From Ginsengibacter hankyongi (GTDB lineage Bacteria > Bacteroidota > Bacteroidia > Chitinophagales > Chitinophagaceae): DNA of 64,000 bases. How positions within the stretch are numbered: position 1 is the first letter of the stretch; the number at the start of each line of letters is the position of its first letter. The stretch covers positions 186,001-250,000 of the forward strand of contig NZ_VYQF01000001.1 in assembly GCF_008710285.1 (NCBI RefSeq), written 5' to 3'. Below the pieces are notes generated by a model. It saw only the letters and a list, made by a program, of their open reading frames with translations. It did no database searches and was not told the DNA's origin. A program made the translations under genes and the position numbers. This document shows, one piece after another, positions 44,964 to 54,266 of the stretch.

Positions 44964-46027
44964 GTGCAATCAAAAGATTCTTTTACATTTCCAACTTAAA
45001 TAAGATTCGATTACGAACTGTTATTTACATCGCCTTGTTCTGGACCGCAATTGATTTTGTAATTGTTCTTTTACGGCAAGATGCACAGGTACATACCAAA
45101 AGCCTCTGGTTGCGTGAAATTGTAATGTTTATAGTAAGCCTTATTATGGGATATATTTTCGTTTACAGGCTTAGAAAAATACTCAGGCACTTTCCGTTAT
45201 GGCTTAATTTTTTGGCAAAAAGCTTTATTCTTATAGGTTCGGCGTTTATATTAACGTTTATAATTCAGTTCACAGAAACCTATTTTTTCCAAAATTTAAA
45301 CGCTTCTAAAGCCTTTCAGGAAATACGATCTTATGTACTTTACAAAAACTGGCTTCTCTTGAAAATAATCTATTGGATGGTTATTTTCTTTATAACACAG
45401 CTCATACTAATTATAAATGAAAAATATTCGCCCGGCGTTTTCCTTGATATTCTTGCAGGCCGCTATATTAATCCAAGAATTGAAAAGCGGATTGTAATGT
45501 TTATGGATCTTAAAGATTCCACTCCCATTGCCGAAAGATTGGGGCATTCACTTTATTTTGAATTTATAAGAGATTTTATTTACAGGATGTCACAGGCAGT
45601 TATAGAATTTGATGGAACTATATACCAGTACGTAGGTGACGAAATAGTGTGCTCATGGATATTTGCTCCACGTAATACACGCAAATGCCTGGACACGGTA
45701 ATTCGTGCAAGAAGAAATCTTCAAAAGAAAAGCAACTATTTCAGAAGCAAATATGATGTTGTTCCCGATTTTAGAGTAGGCATTCATATTGGTGAAGTAA
45801 CTGTTGGGGAAATAGGCGTAATTAAAAAAGACCTTGCTATGAGTGGTGATACAATGAATACAACAGCACGAATAAGGAGTGCATGCACAGAACTTAATCA
45901 TCATTCCATTGTTTCAAAAACATTTGTGGAAAATATTGACCTTAAAAAATGGCAAACCGAAAGCTTGGGAATGGTAGAACTTAAAGGCAAGGAAAACAGC
46001 CTGGAGTTATTTTCACTCAAAATATAA
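44960..46027 (+). CDS. Membrane-anchored class III nucleotidyl cyclase
   Basis: A 355-residue protein. Four hydrophobic segments lie in residues 15-155 (IYIALFWTAIDFVIVLL, EIVMFIVSLIMGYIFVY, FILIGSAFILTFIIQF and IIYWMVIFFITQLILII). The cyclase domain (about 170-350) has both metal aspartates, Asp183 (MFMDLKDST) and Asp227 (YQYVGDEIV). The ribose/transition-state pair Asn300 and Arg304 is in GDTMNTTARI. The purine-recognising Asp is present as Asp291 (KKDLAMSG), but the usual partner Lys is Gln223. The cyclic product (cAMP, cGMP or a cyclic pyrimidine) is therefore not deducible. The start overlaps ppk1 by four bases. Confidence 0.85.
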   Translation: MSAIKRFFYISNLNKIRLRTVIYIALFWTAIDFVIVLLRQDAQVHTKSLWLREIVMFIVSLIMGYIFVYRLRKILRHFPLWLNFLAKSFILIGSAFILTFIIQFTETYFFQNLNASKAFQEIRSYVLYKNWLLLKIIYWMVIFFITQLILIINEKYSPGVFLDILAGRYINPRIEKRIVMFMDLKDSTPIAERLGHSLYFEFIRDFIYRMSQAVIEFDGTIYQYVGDEIVCSWIFAPRNTRKCLDTVIRARRNLQKKSNYFRSKYDVVPDFRVGIHIGEVTVGEIGVIKKDLAMSGDTMNTTARIRSACTELNHHSIVSKTFVENIDLKKWQTESLGMVELKGKENSLELFSLKI

Positions 46028-46156
46028 ATATGGCTGTTCGCACCAACCCATGGGTATCGTCATAAATTATCTATTTCAACTTTAAATTACCCTAATAACT
46101 ATTATTTGGTTTAGATTTTGATACTTTGATTTTAATATTTCAGGGTAAAATTATTT

Positions 46157-49100
46157 ATGGATTCAAAAGAGAAGGTTCCTCAAAAAAAAAGATCGTTTAT
46201 AGCTAAGACCGTGCGGGTGGTCGCGTGGATTATTGGTTCTATTATTTTTCTAATTATTGTGGCTTTATTGCTTATTCAAACAGGCCCGGTTCAAAACTTT
46301 GCCCGAAAAAAAATCGTAGGATACCTGGAAAACAAATTAAAGACCAAAGTTGAAATTGGCAGGCTTGATGTAAAATTTCCAACTTCTCTTTCTTTGCAAA
46401 ATATTTTTTTTGAGGATCAATCGAAAGACACCTTATTATACGGTGGCGAATTGGATATTGATATAAGTATGTTGAAGCTTTTAAAAAGTGAAATAAATAT
46501 CCAGGAGATTTCGGTTAATAACATTATGGCCAAAATAAGAAGGCTTCCTCCCGATTCCACTTTCAATTTTCAATATATAATTGATGCATTTGCAGGTTCT
46601 CCTGCCAAATCATCTAAGGTGAAGGACACCTCTGGTTTAAAGATGAATATTGACAGGATTTTCATAAATAACACACACATTATTTACAAAGATGCTTATA
46701 CGGGGAATGATATGGATTTAGCAGTGGGGCATCTTGATACAAAAATTTCCACATTCGATCCTTCACATTTATTATTTGATATTCCGTCAATAACATTAAA
46801 AGGACTTAAAGGACATTTTTACCAAATGGAGCCGTTAAAACAATCAGTTAAAAAGACGGTTTCTGAAGCAGCGGCGCAGTCTGATAATGTTCTGCAATTC
46901 ATCAATAAGGAAATGAATTTTTCCGAGATTAATGTGGCGTATAAAAGTGAACCTTCCAATATAAATTCATCTTTTGTAATTGACAACCTGGTAATACATC
47001 CAAAAAAGTTTGATCTTAAAAACAGTATTTACACCCTCGATGACGCGACATTAAATAATTCAGCCATTGTTATAGAAACGGCCTCAAAGAAACCTGTACA
47101 ACTGCCGCAGGATACTACACTCACTACCGCACCGGTTCCTCCTTTCAATATATTTTCCGGAGCGATAGTTATTAATAAAAGTAGCCTGAAATACGACGAC
47201 AATTCAGTCCCACATGCTGCTAACGGTATGGATTATTCGCACTTAAATCTTACTGACCTTTCCTTAAAAGCTAATGACCTTGCCTATAACATTGATACAA
47301 CATCCGTCTCTGTAAAATCTGCCAGCCTTAAAGAACAAAGTGGATTTGTATTAGATAATCTTACGGCTGATTTTACTATGAATCCCTCCGGTGTTTCACT
47401 GCAAAATTTATTAATTGAAACTCCCGGATCCGAAATAAGAAAATCGGCGGCTATAAGTTATCCTTCACTGAATGCCATAAAAAAAGATCCTGGCCTGCTC
47501 GCTCTTGATATAGATTTACAAAACAGCAAAATATCTATAAAAGACTTAAAGACTTTTTTACCTGCATTAAGTTCACAAAGCATTTCACTTTCCAACAACT
47601 CAACCTTATATGCAGATGCAAGAATAACGGGAAAAGTGAATGATTTAAATTTTCAAAGACTAATTTTAAGAGGTTTAAGTGCCACCGATATAAATGCGTC
47701 AGGAGTTGTAAAAGGCTTGCCTGATCCAAAGAAAATAAATGTTGATCTCACAATAAAAAAATTTCAGACATCCCGAACTGATATCCTTTCCATACTACCT
47801 GCGTCAACCTTACCTCCAAATATTACATTGCCTGAAAACGTTTCAGCAAATGGAATGGTAAAAGGAGGAATGGATAATTTGAATACGAATCTAACTATTA
47901 ACAGCAGCCTTGGTGGCGCAAAGGTGAAAGGCATTTTAATAAATATTACTGACTCCAACAGAGCTCAATATGACCTTTCACTAAGTGCAAGAAATATACA
48001 GTTAGGTACTTTATTAAAAAATCCAAAACTTGGTTTGCTCACCGGAGATTTTAAAATTAAGGGTAAAGCATACAATCCTGCCGTTGCGAATGCGACATTT
48101 AGCGGTGTTATATCAACTATCACCCTCAACGGGTATAATTATTCAAACATAAAAGCCGATGGATTTATCGCTAATAAAATTTATAAAATAACAGCGAATA
48201 TCAACGATCCCAACCTTGTTGCCAACATATCTGCAGGTGGTGAATATTCAGGAAAATACCCGGGCGTAAAATTAAACGCGACTATCGACAGCATAAAAAC
48301 TTTACCGCTACATCTCTCTTCAAACGCAATCGTTTATCATGGAGATATTGATGGAGATTTTACAAATACTGATCCAGATAATCTTTCCGGAAATTCAATG
48401 GTAACCCATTCGATCTTGGTAAATGACGGCAAAAGATTTACGTTGGATTCTTTACAGCTAATTGCTGGCAATAATAATGGAAATCATCAACTTGAATTAT
48501 CATCAGATTTTATTTCGGCATCAATTAAAGGGAAATATAGATTAACCCAACTGGCCGATGTATTTCAGCAAGCGATTGATCCGTATTTCTCAATGAGTGC
48601 AAAGAAAAACATTGTAAAGGTTGATCCATATAATTTCACAATTAGCGCCGGCGTTAATGATAACCCCGCATTAAGAGCTTTTTTACCAACACTTACTGCA
48701 CTAAAACCAATTACACTTTACGGGGCTTTTACCAGCGATACCGGCTGGAACGTTTTTATAAAATCACCGTATGTAGCTTATAACGGAACTACCATTAACA
48801 ATGCCGAGGTAGATGCAGCCACAAAAAACGGAGCACTTGAGTTTAATACATCCTTTAAACAAATTAAAAACGGCACGGCATTTAGCATGTATGCCACCAC
48901 GTTAGAAGGAACATTGCAGAACAATAATCTCAACTTCACGTTGAACATAAAAGATCAAAAATCTACTGATAAATATACGATGACCGGACTGCTTTCCATT
49001 CCATCTACCAGCAATTACACTTTTAGTTTAAAGCCAGGCAGCCTCTTGTTGAATTATGACAAATGGAATATAAACGAAGGAAACAGTATTCAATATATAA

Positions 49101-51286
49101 ATGGTGGCGTGCAGGCACACAATTTTGTTTTGAGCCAGAACAATCAACAATTAAGTTTAAATAGTGCCGGAACCGACAATAACAGCCCGTTGCAACTTAA
49201 CCTTAAAAACTTTAAGATCGCAACGCTCACAGGTTTTGTAGAAAGCGACTCTCTATTAGTTAATGGATTATTAAATGGAAATGCAGTTGTAAAAAACTTA
49301 CAAACACAGCCAACTTTTACCACTGACCTGACTGTAGAAAATTTAAGTATCTACCAGGATACCATTGGAAACTTTACAGCCAAAGTGAATAACAATGTTG
49401 CCAGCACTTATCATGCGGATTTAACTCTTAAAGATCGCGGAAATGATGTTAGTATTAATGGCGATTACATGGTAAAACCCACCAATAGCAGTTATAACTT
49501 CATAGCGAATATTGCATCATTCCAAATGCATTCGTTAGAAGGATTTACAAAGGGTGGTATAAAAGATGCACGAGGCTTTTTGTCGGGGAAAATTGCATTG
49601 AACGGCAGTTTAAACAGCCCTAATATTGATGGTAAACTCAATTTTAATAATACGGCATTCAATGTAAGTGCATTTAATAATGTATTTAAAATCGACAAAG
49701 CATCAATAGCTGTGATTAACAATAAAGGGATCGAATTTCAGAATTTTATAATACGCGATACTGCTGAAAGCGAACTTGCAATCGGGGGAAATGTTAACAC
49801 GACAGATTTTTTGAATTACAGTTTTGATCTCACAATAAAAGCCAGGAATTTCCAGGCAATAAATTCTACCAATAAAGACAATAAATTGTTTTACGGAAAA
49901 ATGGTTTTCTCAACCAATCTTACTGTAAAGGGAACTCCAACACATCCAGTTATAGACGGTAACCTGACCATAAACAATAAAACTGATTTCACGGTTGTTC
50001 TTCCACAACAGGAACCGGGAGTTGAGAAGAGAGAAGGTATCGTGCGCTTTGTAGACTATAGTGCCACGGCGGAAGATTCATTATTGATGGTGCCTTACGA
50101 TTCATTAAATGTATCTCCGTTATTAGGGTACGACGTTTCAATAAATATTAACGTAACTAAAGAAGCTACCTTTAATATGATTGTTGATGCAGCCAACGGA
50201 GATTTTCTCAAACTAAAAGGAACAGCGCAGCTAACGGCCGGCATAGACGCAAGTGGCAAAATAACACTGGTTGGCTCTTACGAAATTGATGAAGGAGCTT
50301 ATAATCTTTCTTTCAATTTTTTAAAGCGAAATTTTATCATACAAAAAGGAAGCAGGATTGTATGGACCGGTGAGCCAACGACTGCCCAGATTAGCGTTAC
50401 TGCTATCTATATCGCTAACACTGCTCCCTTAGATCTTGTGCAAGGGCAGGTAGCAGGCGATCAAACTATTTACAAACAAAAATTGCCGTTTGAAGTACAC
50501 CTTTCGCTGAACGGTGAACTTTTAAAACCACAGATAAGTTTTGATATTGTGTTACCATCAGATAAAAATTACAATGTTGACAATTCGATTGTGTCAACTG
50601 TTCAAAATAAACTGGTACAGGTAAGGCAGGACCCGGGGGAAATGAATAAACAGGTTTTTGCTCTTTTGTTATTGAACCGCTTTGTCGGCGAAAATCCTTT
50701 TGACAACAGCGGCGCAAGTTCAATTAACGCAAGCACATTTGCAATGCAGAGTGTAAGCAGGTTATTATCGGAACAATTAAATGCGCTTACAAAAAATCTT
50801 ATAGAAGGCGTGGATATAAATTTTGATGTGGCAACCACGCAGGATTACACAACAGGCAGCCAGCAAAACCGGACAGACCTGAATGTTGGAATTACGAAAC
50901 GGTTATTGAGCGATCGTTTAACCGTTACCGTTGGTAGCGATTTTGAATTGCAGGGACCGCAACCGACGAACAATTCACAACAAAATTTTGCAGGAGATAT
51001 TTCAATAAATTATAAACTGAGTAAAGATGGCAAATACATGTTGCGTGCTTACCGTAAAAACGATTATACAGATATAATAGAAGGTTATGTAATTGAAACC
51101 GGAATTGGATTTGTTATATCTGCGGATTACAACAAATTCAAAGAACTTTTTTCAACTAAAGAGCAGCGTAGGAAGAAAAGGCAAATAAGAAAAGAAAACA
51201 AAACAATAAATAAACAGGATACAATAAGAAAAGAGGATGAGCAAACCATTACTCCGCCCTCAAAAGCAAATGAGAATGATAAATAA
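46157..51286 (+). CDS. tamB: Translocation and assembly module protein TamB
   Basis: A 1709-residue envelope protein, the large AsmA-like/DUF490 partner of TamA/TamL that spans the periplasm and moves lipids or helps insert outer-membrane proteins. One N-terminal membrane helix (about 20-42: IGSIIFLIIVALLLI) is followed by a long run of repeated beta strands. The conserved TamB C-terminal domain reads IDEGAYNLSFNFLKRNFIIQ, then GSRIVWTGEPTTAQISVTAI and NVGITKRLLSDRLTVTVG. It ends in a Lys-rich tail. Its last 11 bases overlap tamL, a common arrangement. Confidence 0.92.
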   Translation: MDSKEKVPQKKRSFIAKTVRVVAWIIGSIIFLIIVALLLIQTGPVQNFARKKIVGYLENKLKTKVEIGRLDVKFPTSLSLQNIFFEDQSKDTLLYGGELDIDISMLKLLKSEINIQEISVNNIMAKIRRLPPDSTFNFQYIIDAFAGSPAKSSKVKDTSGLKMNIDRIFINNTHIIYKDAYTGNDMDLAVGHLDTKISTFDPSHLLFDIPSITLKGLKGHFYQMEPLKQSVKKTVSEAAAQSDNVLQFINKEMNFSEINVAYKSEPSNINSSFVIDNLVIHPKKFDLKNSIYTLDDATLNNSAIVIETASKKPVQLPQDTTLTTAPVPPFNIFSGAIVINKSSLKYDDNSVPHAANGMDYSHLNLTDLSLKANDLAYNIDTTSVSVKSASLKEQSGFVLDNLTADFTMNPSGVSLQNLLIETPGSEIRKSAAISYPSLNAIKKDPGLLALDIDLQNSKISIKDLKTFLPALSSQSISLSNNSTLYADARITGKVNDLNFQRLILRGLSATDINASGVVKGLPDPKKINVDLTIKKFQTSRTDILSILPASTLPPNITLPENVSANGMVKGGMDNLNTNLTINSSLGGAKVKGILINITDSNRAQYDLSLSARNIQLGTLLKNPKLGLLTGDFKIKGKAYNPAVANATFSGVISTITLNGYNYSNIKADGFIANKIYKITANINDPNLVANISAGGEYSGKYPGVKLNATIDSIKTLPLHLSSNAIVYHGDIDGDFTNTDPDNLSGNSMVTHSILVNDGKRFTLDSLQLIAGNNNGNHQLELSSDFISASIKGKYRLTQLADVFQQAIDPYFSMSAKKNIVKVDPYNFTISAGVNDNPALRAFLPTLTALKPITLYGAFTSDTGWNVFIKSPYVAYNGTTINNAEVDAATKNGALEFNTSFKQIKNGTAFSMYATTLEGTLQNNNLNFTLNIKDQKSTDKYTMTGLLSIPSTSNYTFSLKPGSLLLNYDKWNINEGNSIQYINGGVQAHNFVLSQNNQQLSLNSAGTDNNSPLQLNLKNFKIATLTGFVESDSLLVNGLLNGNAVVKNLQTQPTFTTDLTVENLSIYQDTIGNFTAKVNNNVASTYHADLTLKDRGNDVSINGDYMVKPTNSSYNFIANIASFQMHSLEGFTKGGIKDARGFLSGKIALNGSLNSPNIDGKLNFNNTAFNVSAFNNVFKIDKASIAVINNKGIEFQNFIIRDTAESELAIGGNVNTTDFLNYSFDLTIKARNFQAINSTNKDNKLFYGKMVFSTNLTVKGTPTHPVIDGNLTINNKTDFTVVLPQQEPGVEKREGIVRFVDYSATAEDSLLMVPYDSLNVSPLLGYDVSININVTKEATFNMIVDAANGDFLKLKGTAQLTAGIDASGKITLVGSYEIDEGAYNLSFNFLKRNFIIQKGSRIVWTGEPTTAQISVTAIYIANTAPLDLVQGQVAGDQTIYKQKLPFEVHLSLNGELLKPQISFDIVLPSDKNYNVDNSIVSTVQNKLVQVRQDPGEMNKQVFALLLLNRFVGENPFDNSGASSINASTFAMQSVSRLLSEQLNALTKNLIEGVDINFDVATTQDYTTGSQQNRTDLNVGITKRLLSDRLTVTVGSDFELQGPQPTNNSQQNFAGDISINYKLSKDGKYMLRAYRKNDYTDIIEGYVIETGIGFVISADYNKFKELFSTKEQRRKKRQIRKENKTINKQDTIRKEDEQTITPPSKANENDK

Positions 51287-53582
51287 ACGATACCAGGCAA
51301 TTTTATTAATAGGGATGTTATTTATGGGCGCTTGTAATCCAACGAAACTTGTGCCTAAAGGCGATGCACTATATACGGGTGCGACTATAAAGGTTGATGA
51401 CAGTACTCTTTCAAAAAAAGAAAAGAATAAAATTGTAGATCTTACCGAGCATGTTCCGCGCCCTATTCCCAACAGCAGGTTCCTGGGTGTCCCTCTCAAA
51501 TTATTATTTTATAACCTCGCCGGAAATCCTAAGAAAACAAAAGGATTTCTCAGGAAATTTTTCAGGAATATAGGTGAGCCTCCAGTATTATTAAGCTCCG
51601 TAAATGTTGATTACAATTCAAAAGTCCTTCAAAACTATCTTGAAAATATTGGGTATTTCCATGCACAGGCAAGTGGTGATACAATTGTTAAGCGAAAAAG
51701 AGCTCACGCAACTTATACCCTTACTCCGGGGCCCGTTTATACAATTCAAAATGTAAGTTTTCAAACAGACAGTTCATCGCTCGGAAGAACCATCCAGGAA
51801 ACAAGATCTACATCGCTACTTAAATCTGGCGATCATTTTAATCTTGAGGTTATCAAGAACGAACGTGACCGCATAGACGCAATTTTGAAAGAGCAGGGCT
51901 ATTATTATTTCAGCCCCGAGCTACTAATTGTTAATGCTGATAGCACCATTGGAAATAATAAAGTAAATATGTATTTGCAGGTTAAGGAAAAAACACCTGC
52001 GCTTGCCAGGAAGCCATATATCATCGATAATGTATACATATATCCCAATTATCGTTTAAACGCAAAATCAAGTGATACAAGCCATTTAAATGAATCTTTG
52101 TATGAAGGTTATTACATTGTAGATCCTTTAAAAAAATTCAAGCCTCAATTATTTCCTCGTATCATGATGTTTGATTCCGGGGATGTTTACAGCCGAACCG
52201 CTCACAATCTTACCTTAAGCAGGCTTATCAACCTGGATGTTTTTAAGTTTGTAAAAAACAGGTTTGAAGATTCTCCTAACAGCCAGGGCGATACAGGCAG
52301 GCTGAATACTTATTATTACCTTACTCCATCCCCAAAAAAATCATTAAGAGCAGAAATTTCTGGTAACACTAAATCTAATAATTATGTTGGCTCATTAATA
52401 ACTGTTACTTACAAAAACAGGAATATTTTTCGCGGAGCGGAGCATCTCGATCTGCATGCCAACGTAGGAAGTGAAGTCCAATATAGCGGTTATCAGAGTG
52501 GTTATAACACCTACAGATTAGGCGGCGGTTTAACTTTTACAATACCAAAATTTGTCGTTCCGTTTTTTAAATTCAATACCACGAATGCCTTTGTGCCTAG
52601 CACTAAAATGGATTTAAGTTATGACCTGTTGACTCGTTTAAAATTATATACGCTCAGTTCTTTTACTTCTCAATTAGGTTATTCATGGAAACCCAATATA
52701 AAAGTTCAGCAGGATTTTAACCCCTTTGCAATAAACTACGTTCGTGCAATAAAAATTACACAAAAATATCTTGATAGTATAAAATCAAATCCAATTTTAA
52801 AACATGCGGTGGATACCCAGTTTGTAATTGGTTCTAACTATTCGTATACGGTAGACCCGTTAATTAATAATCCTTACGGAAGCGGCTTTTATTTTAATGG
52901 CCTTGCCGATCTTTCAGGAAATATTTCAGGATTATTAATTAAAGCTGATCCTGCAGACGGAAAAAAGAAACTATTTGGGGCTCCTATCTCACAATATATA
53001 AAAACACAACTTGAAGGAAGATATTACTACGCCTTCACTCCAAAAATTAGGTTGGCTAATCGCATGATTATAGGCTTCGGTTATCCGTATGGCAATTCAA
53101 CTGAACTACCTTTTATAAAACAATTTTTTATTGGAGGAAATAACAGCGTACGGGCTTTTCGAAGCCGTTCTGTTGGTCCCGGCACCTATCGCGACCCCAA
53201 AGCCGACAGCCTCACTTTTTTCCCTGATGAATCAGGAGATATAAAACTTGAAATGAATACCGAACTGCGATACAAGATTAATAATATTCTTGAAGGTGCG
53301 TTCTTTGTAGATGCAGGAAATATATGGCTGTACAACAAAGACATTCACCGCCCGGGCGGTGAGTTTACAAAAGACTTTTTAAATCAATTAGCGGTTGGTA
53401 CAGGTGTTGGTTTACGCCTTAATTTAACTATACTATTATTAAGAATTGATTTAGCAACTCCATTAAGAGACCCGTGGCTGCCACAGGGTAGCAGGTGGGT
53501 TATTAATAAAATAAATTTTAGAAACCGGGATTGGCGAAGGAAAAACCTTGTTTTGAATTTAGCCATAGGATATCCCTTCTAA
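51276..53582 (+). CDS. tamL: TamL, lipoprotein Omp85-family barrel
   Basis: A 768-residue TamA/BamA homologue of the Bacteroidota lipoprotein type (TamL). The start at 51276 was chosen because it opens a lipoprotein signal (MINKRYQAILLIGMLFMGAC, lipid-attached Cys at residue 20). POTRA-like units span about 35-330 (VNVDYNSKVLQNYLENIGYF, YTIQNVSFQTDSSSLG). The barrel has the Omp85 signature segments KQFFIGGNNSVRAFRSRSVG, PGTY and GVGLRLNLTILLLRIDLATP, and it ends in aromatic Phe (IGYPF). With TamB it should form the translocation and assembly module. It overlaps tamB by 11 bases. Confidence 0.9.
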   Translation: MINKRYQAILLIGMLFMGACNPTKLVPKGDALYTGATIKVDDSTLSKKEKNKIVDLTEHVPRPIPNSRFLGVPLKLLFYNLAGNPKKTKGFLRKFFRNIGEPPVLLSSVNVDYNSKVLQNYLENIGYFHAQASGDTIVKRKRAHATYTLTPGPVYTIQNVSFQTDSSSLGRTIQETRSTSLLKSGDHFNLEVIKNERDRIDAILKEQGYYYFSPELLIVNADSTIGNNKVNMYLQVKEKTPALARKPYIIDNVYIYPNYRLNAKSSDTSHLNESLYEGYYIVDPLKKFKPQLFPRIMMFDSGDVYSRTAHNLTLSRLINLDVFKFVKNRFEDSPNSQGDTGRLNTYYYLTPSPKKSLRAEISGNTKSNNYVGSLITVTYKNRNIFRGAEHLDLHANVGSEVQYSGYQSGYNTYRLGGGLTFTIPKFVVPFFKFNTTNAFVPSTKMDLSYDLLTRLKLYTLSSFTSQLGYSWKPNIKVQQDFNPFAINYVRAIKITQKYLDSIKSNPILKHAVDTQFVIGSNYSYTVDPLINNPYGSGFYFNGLADLSGNISGLLIKADPADGKKKLFGAPISQYIKTQLEGRYYYAFTPKIRLANRMIIGFGYPYGNSTELPFIKQFFIGGNNSVRAFRSRSVGPGTYRDPKADSLTFFPDESGDIKLEMNTELRYKINNILEGAFFVDAGNIWLYNKDIHRPGGEFTKDFLNQLAVGTGVGLRLNLTILLLRIDLATPLRDPWLPQGSRWVINKINFRNRDWRRKNLVLNLAIGYPF

Positions 53583-53603
53583 AATTTATTTGTAAATTTA
53601 GAT

Positions 53604-54116
53604 ATGAAACCTGCATTTTCAATTTTTTCAGGGATTGTATTCTTCTTCATGTTTGGTTGCAGATCTGGCAATAATGAAAATATACAGGTTGTAACGCAGG
53701 ATACTGTTTATGACTATGCTGATTCGTTAGATACAGATTCCATTTTGAATGTAAAAAGTAAAGCTTTATTGTGGCATGTTACTGATTCCAATGGATTAAA
53801 AATTCGGAAGCCGGACGTTGCAGGTATAGATACCATGTCTGCACAAAGTGTAATTCAACTGGTAAATAATAATTACGATTCTATTCACCTCGACTTAGTT
53901 AGAATATCTCACGATACCATTTACATTCATATTCCAAATAGCGAAATGCTCACCGAAAGAATTGGAAGTACCGGTGCTGAAATGTTTATGGCGTCAACCA
54001 CTTTTTCTCTTACTTCCGTACAAGGTATTCACTTCGTAAATTATGCTTTCGTAGCGGGCGAGCATGCTGCGCCAGGTGTCTTTGACAGAAGTGATTTTAA
54101 AAACCTACAGCAGTAA
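53604..54116 (+). CDS. Lipoprotein of unknown function
   Basis: A 170-residue protein with a lipoprotein signal (MKPAFSIFSGIVFFFMFGCR, Cys at 19). The mature part has Asp/Thr-rich strands (QDTVYDYADSLDTDSILN, then LVRISHDTIYIHIPNSEM) and GSTGAEMFMASTTFSLTSVQ. I do not recognise a family. It is 21 bases after tamL and could be the last gene of that unit. Confidence 0.55.
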   Translation: MKPAFSIFSGIVFFFMFGCRSGNNENIQVVTQDTVYDYADSLDTDSILNVKSKALLWHVTDSNGLKIRKPDVAGIDTMSAQSVIQLVNNNYDSIHLDLVRISHDTIYIHIPNSEMLTERIGSTGAEMFMASTTFSLTSVQGIHFVNYAFVAGEHAAPGVFDRSDFKNLQQ

Positions 54117-54210
54117 AAATTATCACTTTTCCTTCCTGGTTAATTGTTGTTGTAGACAGTAGTTATTACTAAATAGGAGATATTTTTTTTAACAACAAAA
54201 TGATAAATAC

Positions 54211-54249
54211 TTATCAAGCCTGTCAGTAGTACACTAACAGGCTTGATAA
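54211..54249. terminator. Bidirectional terminator between convergent genes
   Basis: A perfect 13-bp stem (TTATCAAGCCTGT and ACAGGCTTGATAA) around a 13-base loop, placed between the stops of the lipoprotein gene and secDF. T-rich sequence lies on the plus side (ATTTGTTTTT). Confidence 0.82.
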
Positions 54250-54266
54250 AAATTTGTTTTTAAAAT

